From the NCBI GenBank assembly GCA_024509875.1, contig JAMPIV010017762.1:62001-126000 (forward strand): a stretch of DNA of 64,000 nucleotides, in the 5' to 3' direction. Under the pieces are notes generated by a model. The model made no database searches, was not told the DNA's origin, and was given only the letters and a program-made list of their open reading frames with translations. Below, one piece after another: positions 18,357-25,866 of the stretch. The DNA is from Oreohelix idahoensis. Its lineage: Eukaryota; Mollusca; Gastropoda; Stylommatophora; Oreohelicidae. Made by a program: the position numbers and the translations under genes. The number at the start of each line of letters is the position of its first letter. Positions within the stretch are counted from its first letter, which is position 1.

Positions 18357-19862
18357 TTGATCGGGTTCTCCTTCTCACAAAGTCTCACTCCAACATTGAA
18401 AGAAGCACTATTTGAGGTGGCTCCAGTGTCAGACATCGAGATATGCCGGAATTCAACAGAGAATAGCCAAGTCCCCCGTGGTGATCAAGAGAAGCACAAT
18501 CATGAGCAGACAGAAGGGAGATGCCGCCCAGGCGAACTACGAAAAAGCAATCACAAAGAACAGGATCAAGAGCGCAAAATAAAAATTACGCAGTTGTCCG
18601 AAGGAGAAGCCACACTCAGGGCACTCCCGGACGACAAAGTAATCAATATCCTGGAGAAAGTAGTAGGCAAAAGAGGCATAATAAGTATCAGAAGGCACCA
18701 ACAGGGAGTGACACTTGCCCTGAATGATACAGAAAAGACTAAATCGCTGATGACTGCTCTGACATCCGGGCCTAAAGAATATCAGCTACCACACCGGATC
18801 AAAATCCAAGCAGAAATCTACACTGAAACCAAGAGAGTAGTCATCAAAGGGATAGACACAAGCTTGTCAGACACTGAGGCCCTCAGCTACATCCAGGCCG
18901 AAAACCCTCGGTACAGATTCACACACGCAGAAAGGCTTAAGTCCTGGAACAAAGAAGACACCAGACTGATAATAGTGACTCTACAAGGGAAAACAGTCCC
19001 GGAAAACATCACTATCCAGAATAGACCTCGAAGAACACATGCCTACATCCCACCAGTGATGCAGTGTTCAAAGTGCCAGGGATTCTCTCACACAAAGAAC
19101 ACGTGCAGAAAAGAGACGGTCTGCAGATACTGTGCGGGCAGCCACGAATACAAAGACTGCCCAAAGGCAAAACAAGACCGCGACTACAAAGCACCAAATA
19201 ACAATAGAAAATGTTCCAACTGCCTCGGAAAGCACGGAGCACGATACAGAGGGTGTCCCGAATACCAACAAACAAGGCAAATAATTACAGTTGCCATTGG
19301 AAAGGGGATATCGTACCAAGAGGCAAAAAACACACTGATTTCAAGTACTCAGGGTAATAGGCGCCAAGACAGCCTAACAGAACAGGTCAGACAGCTCACG
19401 ACTGAGGTGAAAGATCTAAAACAGCAACTGCGAAAGGAGAGAGAAAACCGGCACCCACACAAAGACAGAACATCAACGGCCAGATGTGAAGAAATCCCTG
19501 ATAGCTCGGAAAGCGCGAAACAACAACAATTCATGAACGACATGAAAATAATACACCAAGACATGAAAAGAATTCAACAGCAGGTAGAAGAAGATATCAA
19601 GAAGCTGATAGAACTGAAAGAAAGAAACGAAGAGGTACTGAAGAGAATAGAAGCAGAAAGAATGACCATTGAAGAAATAACATCAAACACAAAAGATATT
19701 AAAACGAACGACCAACCAGACGAAGAAGTCATCGAGGAAACGCTGGAAAAGCTACTCCCAACAATTATAGAAAAAGCGCTATCTAAGATACAAGAGCAAA
19801 GGAAGACACAAGAAACAGAAACAAGGAGGGCAAAAGCACACAAAACCACACAAGCCAGATAG
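18357..19862 (+). CDS. LINE C ORF1, middle and C-terminal part
   Basis: About 470 codons of clear ORF1 sequence starting near 18440; the open frame has no ATG near its beginning because the 5' part is inverted. It contains the ITQLSEGEATLRALPDDK domain, an RNA-recognition-like middle region, and three CCHC zinc knuckles at about 19062-19255 (CSKCQGFSH, CRYCAGSH and CSNCLGKHGAR). A long Glu/Lys/Gln-rich coiled coil runs to the end. The protein would bind LINE RNA and form ribonucleoprotein particles. It is clearly diverged from LINE A, LINE A' and LINE D ORF1. The frame is undamaged, suggesting a fairly young copy. Confidence 0.85.
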   Translation: MIGFSFSQSLTPTLKEALFEVAPVSDIEICRNSTENSQVPRGDQEKHNHEQTEGRCRPGELRKSNHKEQDQERKIKITQLSEGEATLRALPDDKVINILEKVVGKRGIISIRRHQQGVTLALNDTEKTKSLMTALTSGPKEYQLPHRIKIQAEIYTETKRVVIKGIDTSLSDTEALSYIQAENPRYRFTHAERLKSWNKEDTRLIIVTLQGKTVPENITIQNRPRRTHAYIPPVMQCSKCQGFSHTKNTCRKETVCRYCAGSHEYKDCPKAKQDRDYKAPNNNRKCSNCLGKHGARYRGCPEYQQTRQIITVAIGKGISYQEAKNTLISSTQGNRRQDSLTEQVRQLTTEVKDLKQQLRKERENRHPHKDRTSTARCEEIPDSSESAKQQQFMNDMKIIHQDMKRIQQQVEEDIKKLIELKERNEEVLKRIEAERMTIEEITSNTKDIKTNDQPDEEVIEETLEKLLPTIIEKALSKIQEQRKTQETETRRAKAHKTTQAR

Positions 19863-20099
19863 TGAGTCAGGACATAAAAAACACTATAAGCGGCACGGCA
19901 CCACAACCGGACAAACAAAGAGGAATCCAGACAGCCAGCTAGTGGTCCTTTTCAGGACCAGTCCTTTTCAGGACTAGGAAAATAATACCAGAGAAGATAT
20001 CAACACACTATATACCCCAATATAACCGTTTGTAACCCTTCATGGGTTTTGGTTGAACAGGGTATTACAGCAAAATAACAGACGGAACTAACTAACTAA
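19863..20099 (+). other. LINE C 3' UTR with (CTAA)n tail
   Basis: Starts after the ORF1 stop. It includes two tandem stem-loops at 19944-19975, a TTGTAACCCTTCATGGGTTTTGGTT-like palindromic stretch near 20031-20055, the TTGAACAGGGTA block and a terminal ACTAACTAACTAAC run at 20087-20100. The LINE D 3' end has the same order (palindromic block, then TTGAACAGGGTA). Confidence 0.75.
19944..19975 (+). promoter_or_regulatory. Two tandem histone-type 3' stem-loops
   Basis: GGTCCTTTTCAGGACC at 19944-19959 is immediately followed by AGTCCTTTTCAGGACT at 19960-19975. Each has a perfect 6-bp stem and a TTTC loop. The first fits the metazoan replication-dependent histone mRNA stem-loop pattern (GG-YYY-UUUUC-A-RRR-CC). 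The second has a compensated terminal pair (A-T for G-C), so the stem is kept. In histone mRNA this hairpin is bound by stem-loop binding protein and replaces poly(A). Whether it works so here is unknown. Confidence 0.7.
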
Positions 20100-20114
20100 C
20101 TTACTGATCTGACT
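20100..20114. repeat. 15-bp TSD of LINE C, right copy
   Basis: CTTACTGATCTGACT, identical to 17503-17517, directly after the (CTAA)n tail. Confidence 0.85.
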
Positions 20115-20224
20115 GGGATTCCCAAGACAGTGTATATCACGTGATCTCTGGCCACAAGAAAACATTCTCCCAGGGATGTACAAAGGCGTCATATTTGGCG
20201 GGATTGTAAAAATAAGTAAAAAAA

Positions 20225-20298
20225 TTTTTGCCGCCCCCTGAAGCTTGCCGCCCCGTGCAAATGCACGAGTTGCACCGTCGGTTGAGCCGGCCTTGTAC
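20225..20298 (-). mobile_element. Possible hAT-like terminal fragment
   Basis: On the minus strand this begins CAAGGCCGGCTCAACC and continues with GGGGCGGCA-type blocks, a layout seen at the ends of some animal hAT elements. No opposite end or 8-bp TSD was found nearby, so it is a fragment at best. The rest of 20115-20470 shows no gene or other repeat. Confidence 0.3.
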
Positions 20299-20470
20299 TG
20301 GGCATGATTCCCAGTAGAGGGAATATAATTTATGGACATTTTTTTTCTCAGAACCAGTGGTCCAAATGACGTCATACTCCCTCCCCCCTGATGTCCTTGA
20401 TAGTGAGATCGGGTGCCTACCTTCTCTGATAAGGGCAAAAACATAGGAGGTCTCGTGTGCAAGTTGACCA

Positions 20471-20655
20471 CATTGAAAATCACATGACAGATGGACATTT
20501 AAAATCACATGACAGATGGACATTGAAAATCACATGACAGATGGACATTGAAAAGCACATGACAGATGGACATTGAAAATCACACGACAGATGGACATTG
20601 AAAATCACACGACAGTTGGACATTGAAAATCACACAACAGTTGGACATTGAAAAG
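20471..20655. repeat. 25-bp minisatellite, about 7.4 units
   Basis: Units of CATTGAAAATCACATGACAG plus ATGGA begin at 20471, 20496, 20521, 20546, 20571, 20596 and 20621, with a partial unit from 20646. Period exactly 25 bp; units differ by one to three bases, with later units sharing CACACGACAG. Confidence 0.95.
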
Positions 20656-21062
20656 AGTAGGCCATAAGGCCGCTGCCCTTGCAAAATTTAAAAATTAGAA
20701 ACCTACCCACCACAAAAATATTTATAGAATGTGGGATTTCTTTACACATACATGGGATTCTCGTTGGTGCTACAGAGTTGGAGCACTGTGCTGAGATGCT
20801 CCTTGTGTAATCTAAGGAAGGAGATCGGACACTGATGCTGTAGTCAGTGTACAATGAAGATAGTCCTTAAAACCAAAGGTCAAGGTAGTCTCATAGCAGA
20901 TACTGTTGTAGGAGAATGAAGTGTTAGAGACTTCACTATACTAGTCCAGCTTCAAGAGGTGGGGTCACCAATTTCCTTCCTCCTCACTGCCTTTTCCTTC
21001 CCTAACTCAATTGCAAATCCAGGTACCCATTTACAGCTGGGTACACTGAAGCATGTCGATCC
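20656..21062 (-). other. 3' UTR of the RTE-like LINE
   Basis: Downstream of the RT stop on the minus strand. Includes a CAGCTGTAAATGGGTACCTGG block near 21023-21043 and a purine-rich GAGGAGGAAGGAAATTGG stretch. No open frame of interest. The end of the element against the minisatellite is not clear. Confidence 0.5.
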
Positions 21063-22550
21063 TCATCTCAACCCGTAACCCGTCATGGGTCGTAGGGGTG
21101 CCTTGGTGGAAGCATCAGCAGACAGGGTCCTCCACTGCTCTCTATCCTCAGCAATGCGTACAAGTGTGGAAAAACCGTGTCCTGCCCATTCTTTGATGTT
21201 ATCAGCCCAGGATTTTCTCTGCCTTCCTCTTCTCCGTTTACCTTCGACTGTTCCCTGGAGGATCGTTTTCGAAAGGGAGTCATGACGAGTTACATGCCCA
21301 AACCAGGCAAGCTTTCGACGTTTCACTATTGACAAAAGTGGTTCTTGGTGGCCTGCATAGGTGTTTATCTTCTCTGTAACATAGACATTTGTTTTGTGCT
21401 CTTTATAGCAAATGCGCAAAATTCTTCTATAACATTTATGCTCGAAAGCCTGAATCCTTCGCTCCGTATCTGCAGTGAGTGTCCAGCACTCACACCCATA
21501 CAAGAGAATAGATAATACAAGTGATTTGTATAATTTGATCTTAGCAGGGAAACTGATGTTACTTTTCCAGATCACATTCAACCTTGTCATGGTAGCTGAG
21601 GCCATCTCAAGTCTTGTCTTGATTTCTTTACTTGATCTTCCATCACTACATATAGTGGACCCGAGATATTTAAAGGTGTTAACTTCTTCTAACGTTTGCC
21701 CATTTAACGTAATGTTGGTCGGAACATGATTTTTATGGCTATTCACCAATATCTTGCTTTTTTCTATATTAATTTCCATCCCATACGTTCTTGTTACTTT
21801 CTCCAGTCTAGAGGTAAGGTCTTGAAGTTCTGATTCTGTTCCAGCTATCAGATCAATATCATCAGCAAAACGTAGATTGCACAGAGGTTGGCCTCCAATC
21901 GATATGGTTGATTTATAATCGTAGAGAGCCTCCTGCATAATATGTTCTAGATATATATTAAAAAGCACTGGTGACAGGATACATCCCTGGCGAACTCCTA
22001 CAGTTGTTTTGAAAAATTCTCCAATGTCGTTGCTTGCAAAAACAGCACTGCTTGCGTCCTTGTATAGTGCTTCAATGATATCTATGATGTTGGTATCAAA
22101 ATTGAATTTTCTCATTATTTGCCATAAGCCTTCATGCCAGACTCGATCGAAGGCTTTTGTGAAATCGATAAAGTTATGGTATAAATCGTGTTGATGCTGG
22201 AGATGTTTTTCGATCAGTAATCTAATATTGAAGATTTGTTCTGAGGTACTTCTTTTTGGTCTAAAGCCAGCCGGTTCTTCTGACAAGATTTCTTCTGATT
22301 TCTGTTTTATTCTGTTCAAAAGTATCCTTAACATCACCTTACTTGGATGACTAATAAGGCTAATGGTTCTGTAGTTCTTGCACATTTTTAGATTTCCTTT
22401 CTTTGGAAGCGGTATTACTAATGACTGCGTCCATTCTTTTGGCCATTTTTTTGTACTCCATATCTTCTGGCAAATTGTTGTCATGATTTTTACTATATCT
22501 GGTCCTCCATATTTCAAGAGCATGTCGATACTATGAATCAAACCCGGCAC
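21063..22550 (-). pseudogene. RTE-like LINE reverse transcriptase, 5'-truncated
   Basis: A 495-codon frame holding most of an RT and the C-terminal region. Motifs include LPKKGNLKMCKNYRTISL near residue 48, a DFTKAFDRVWHEG block near 128, VGVRQGCILSPVLFNIYLE near 185, the catalytic FADD near 229, and a RKLAWFGHVTRHDS / RRRGRQRKSWADNI C-terminal block near 410-445. These are typical of RTE-type elements. The endonuclease is missing. The first codons come from a tRNA-like segment joined upstream, so the apparent Met start is not native. The reading frame is otherwise intact, suggesting a rather young insertion. Confidence 0.82.
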
Positions 22551-22592
22551 CTCTGACGTTAGACCAGCGCTCTAACCACTCTGCCAATCAGA
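22534..22592 (-). repeat. tRNA-like head fused to the RTE-like LINE
   Basis: The minus strand reads TTGGCAGAGTGGTTAGAGCG, then CTGGTCTAACGTCAGAGG, then GCCGGGTTTGATTC. The first part fits a pol III A box (TGGCAGAGTGG) and the last a B box (GGGTTTGATTC). Spacing is that of a tRNA, with CTAACGT where an anticodon loop would be. The acceptor stem is not complementary and the anticodon stem is imperfect, so this is a tRNA-derived relic and not a working tRNA gene. Confidence 0.6.
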
Positions 22593-23715
22593 CAGAATTC
22601 TATAAATAAAAGATATAAATAAAGAAAGATAGACCTACTCAGCGTGGTTCAAAACTTGAGATAAATCTGCCTATATTTAATAATTGTAAACACTTTGCTC
22701 ATTTCAATGTCACAACAAAAATAAAACAGAAATCTTCAAGTTTGGGCTTCAGTATTGTTTATTCTGCTCATCCTATGATCAAACTGTGTCACTGTAACAA
22801 ATAACATATAATTCAAACAATCAATCAATACCCTTTAGCTCCCCAAGGAGAATAGGCCTTCCACGAACACATGCTATGTCCTCCTGTTGCGTACCATCAG
22901 TTCAAGGTCTTTCCTTGTCATCCTCACCATTGTCATTTCCTTGAACACCTGATCGCTAGCGCAGTGTGGTAAACATTACACCAGCGCTGCTCCCTATGCT
23001 CCACTTAAAACTGGTACCACTCTCTTCAGAATGCACTTTAGAAGCACACCTCAACGCAATAGTACAATTAAAACCAAAGAATAGTTAAACCTTCCTAAAA
23101 CGATTCACACTAAAGCCGACTTGCACTACGGTATTATTTTATTTCGTGATAGATACGTTCTTATTTATATAAACATTTATATACGCCGTCAAAAAAAAGT
23201 TTCATTTTTTTTTTTTTTTTTTTTTTAAAGTGAAGTTTATTTGCTTTCATTTCAATTTACAAATCAGTGTACATTTTACAAATTGAAATACATGGAAAGT
23301 ACATGGACAATTTTTCAATTTACAAAACGTGTGCATTTAACAACAAATAAACGTGATAAAAGGGTTACATTTCAATATAAAGACTCCTCTGTTCACGCAA
23401 GTACTGTACAGTAGTACACATGCATACCCAAGAGAAAGAGTTTATATATTTTAGATAAGGTTGTGTAGAAAAAACAAAGGCGGGAAGGAAAAGAAACAAG
23501 GTGAATGTGTGTATGACCATATACACTCATATTCATTACATTTCTTGTATCAGGAAAATCTTCTTAGTGTGCCATACATAGAAGTGCACCAAATAAGGGT
23601 CGCGCACGCACACACACACGAATAAAATGAAATGTAAGACTGTGTTCGGAAGGTAAGCCAGTACAATCTGGTTCTTCAAAACCATTGATGCCTTAAAGGC
23701 TCGATAGGCGGGCCA
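22593..23715. other. Non-coding spacer with a poly(T) run
   Basis: About 1.1 kb without a credible gene. A T-run of about 23 bases at 23204-23226 is followed by AT-rich sequence with repeated ATTTTACAA / CAATTTACAAA blocks, possibly a minus-strand retroposed sequence with a poly(A) tail. A CACACACACA stretch lies near 23611-23620. Nothing else recognised. Confidence 0.5.
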
Positions 23716-23727
23716 GGGATAGAGGGG
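23716..23727. repeat. 12-bp TSD of full-length LINE A, left copy
   Basis: GGGATAGAGGGG at 23716-23727 is repeated at 41987-41998, right after the poly(A) of LINE A. It defines the 5' boundary of the element at 23728. Confidence 0.88.
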
Positions 23728-24147
23728 CATAGAAACAAGAAATTTTGACGTCGCGAAATGCGTTTTTAGTCTGTAACATTGAAAATAAATATATCAGTAC
23801 CTCTAGTAGTAGTAAATTGCCTTTAACATTTGTTAATAATTGGTAGGAGTGCTAGTATAAATTAAAAATAGTGAAAAAGAATAAATAAGCCCAGGTTGGC
23901 CTACCACGTGGGATCTTCATATTTAGGCCAAAACATAATTTAAAATAGGCCTAGTCATAATTTATCTTAATTTGTGTTATTTAGCATTAGACAGAGGATA
24001 AATACTAATTATACGTCAGCGGTGATAGGTAATAAAATAAGAATAGGACAATTAGACAATAATTTAAAAAGAATAAAGGTATATAACCCATTAAAAATAA
24101 AAATAAATTTAAAAGTATTTGTAGCAAACTAAAAACATAAATACACA
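23728..24147 (+). promoter_or_regulatory. LINE A 5' UTR
   Basis: 420 bp between the TSD and the ORF1 ATG. It begins CATAGAAACAAGAAATTTTGACG. Non-LTR elements of this group normally carry an internal pol II promoter here. I could not pick out a clear initiator or downstream element, so the promoter role is inferred from position. Confidence 0.6.
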
Positions 24148-25815
24148 ATGCCACGGTTTACCAGAACACAGTCAGGGGAAGGAAAAGCGTGGAGCAAAAC
24201 AGAAAAACAGACTAAGGAAGTTACATCGAAAAAGACAGAAAATGAAAGGAACAAAAGCCCTGGACTAAAAGATAGGGATACAGAAATAGGGGATAAAATT
24301 GAAACCTTCAAGGAAAAAATAAAAGTGAGGTCTGAATCAAATAAAGTCAGAGAATCAAATAAAACCAGCAACGAGAAAGAGATAGAAATAATGACAACCA
24401 GATCGCAGTCCGGGGAAGAAAAAATGAGTACCATTCCAGCTGGAAAAGATAGAACTCCAAACCTGACAGAAAAGAACAGGACCGCAAGCCCTATAGTCAG
24501 AGGCACAGGAAAGAAGGACAGGGGAGAGACATTAAAGGAAAAACCGAAAGGAGACCCAGAAATGAAAACGGCAATAAGTGGAAACAAGGACACCAACTGC
24601 AACAGAATTAAAATCACGCAGACAGCTGGAACAGAAGCCACGCTGAGAGCTCTCCCGGAGGACAAAATCCTGGTCATTCTGGAAGCAATAATAGGGAAAA
24701 AATGTATTGACAAAATACAAAGACACAAAAATGGAGTAACAATCACGGTAAACAACACAGAAAAAGGCAAGGCACTACTACAGGAATTAAAGAGTAACCC
24801 AAAAGAAGTGCAACTCGCACATGGGATAAAGGTACAGATCGAGTTGATCAAGGAGACCCGAAGATTCGTCATCAAAGGGGTCGACTCAAACCTAACAGAA
24901 GAGGAGATCCACACTAACATAACGAAAGAAAACCCACAAACAAAGATAGAAAAAGTAGAAAGAATAAAAACCAAAGAGCAAAAGAATACTACAGTGGTAG
25001 TGCTAAATATAAAAGGCACAGAAATACCCAAGCAGGTCAAACTCCACCAGAGAGCCAAAATGACAGAGGTATTCATACCTAGCATTATACAATGCACAAA
25101 CTGTCAAGGCTTTAGCCATACACAACATGTGTGTAAAAGAGCGACTAGGTGCAGTTTCTGTGCGGGAGCACACAGACACGCAGACTGTAAAATGGCTAAG
25201 GAGGATAACGATTATAAACGAGAAAACAAAAACAGAAAATGTGCAAACTGCCAGGGTAGCCACAGTGCCAGGTATCAAGGGTGCCCAATATATCAAGAGA
25301 CAAAACACATGTTAAAAGAATCTCTAGAAACAAACAAACCACTCTGGCAAATAAAAGAAAGACAGAAAACAAACAACCATCTTCAAAACTCTCAAGAAAG
25401 TATCATTAAGAAACAAATACAACAAATAACCAGTGAAGTGAAAGACATAAAGGAAATAATCCAAAAAGAAGATAAAATTAAAACACCCATAAACAGTAAA
25501 GAAGATGACAACACAGAAGAGACAGAACATAACCTCATCCAAGCCAGACAGGTACTAGAAGAAATAAAAACAGCACAAAAGGAAATAGAGAGAGACCTCA
25601 AAAAAATAGCAGAGATAAAAGAAGCTAATGAAGAAATCCTAAAAAAAATAGAGAGAGAAAGAGCTAGGCCTATAGAAAATATGGAAGAAAAATTTAAGGA
25701 AACAGTGGAACTACACTTACCATACCTCGCAGAAAGAGTTCGGAGTAAAATGGTTACTTGGAATGATGAGTTTGTAGAGAACATGAGAGATAGTGAGCAA
25801 AACCAAAAAAAGTAG
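24148..25815 (+). CDS. LINE A ORF1: RNA-binding protein with three zinc knuckles
   Basis: An intact 555-residue protein that would coat LINE RNA. The N-terminal 150 residues are Lys/Glu/Ser-rich. A conserved domain runs from about residue 155 (ITQTAGTEATLRALPEDK) to 300. Three CCHC knuckles lie at about 315-385: CTNCQGFSHTQHVC, CSFCAGAHRHADC and CANCQGSHSARYQGC. A coiled coil of Glu/Lys/Ile heptads fills roughly 440-530. The ATG follows the 5' UTR directly and the N-terminus is shared with LINE A' at 17222. Copy 1 has the same protein with one frameshift. ORF2 would begin about 57 bp downstream but is displaced by a solo LTR. Confidence 0.95.
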   Translation: MPRFTRTQSGEGKAWSKTEKQTKEVTSKKTENERNKSPGLKDRDTEIGDKIETFKEKIKVRSESNKVRESNKTSNEKEIEIMTTRSQSGEEKMSTIPAGKDRTPNLTEKNRTASPIVRGTGKKDRGETLKEKPKGDPEMKTAISGNKDTNCNRIKITQTAGTEATLRALPEDKILVILEAIIGKKCIDKIQRHKNGVTITVNNTEKGKALLQELKSNPKEVQLAHGIKVQIELIKETRRFVIKGVDSNLTEEEIHTNITKENPQTKIEKVERIKTKEQKNTTVVVLNIKGTEIPKQVKLHQRAKMTEVFIPSIIQCTNCQGFSHTQHVCKRATRCSFCAGAHRHADCKMAKEDNDYKRENKNRKCANCQGSHSARYQGCPIYQETKHMLKESLETNKPLWQIKERQKTNNHLQNSQESIIKKQIQQITSEVKDIKEIIQKEDKIKTPINSKEDDNTEETEHNLIQARQVLEEIKTAQKEIERDLKKIAEIKEANEEILKKIERERARPIENMEEKFKETVELHLPYLAERVRSKMVTWNDEFVENMRDSEQNQKK

Positions 25816-25861
25816 ATCCCTTATCAAAGAACCTAATAAAAACAATAACATAACTAAGCTA

Positions 25862-25866
25862 ACCAT
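25862..25866. repeat. 5-bp TSD of the solo LTR, left copy
   Basis: ACCAT at 25862-25866, repeated at 28659-28663. LINE A reads continuously across the site if one copy is removed. Confidence 0.9.

Larger units (their letters stand above)
17518..20099 (+). mobile_element. LINE C: ORF1-only non-LTR element with 5' inversion
   Basis: A 2582-bp unit flanked by a 15-bp TSD and ending in (CTAA)n. It holds only ORF1, in two pieces: N-terminus inverted on the minus strand, the remainder on the plus strand. ORF1 is followed after 237 bp by the 3' tail, with no trace of endonuclease, RT or RNase H. The 3' end shares a TTGAACAGGGTA block (near 20051-20064) with the 3' end of LINE D (near 48600-48611), linking it to the same I/Nimb-like group. 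It resembles mammalian HAL1 elements in architecture only. Confidence 0.72.

Noticed and set aside
20471..20655. CRISPR-like array
   Set aside because: The units are contiguous 25-bp tandem repeats with no unique spacers, in a eukaryotic repeat region.
22534..22592. Functional tRNA gene
   Set aside because: A and B boxes are recognisable, but the acceptor stem is missing and the anticodon stem is mismatched. It runs straight into RT coding sequence.
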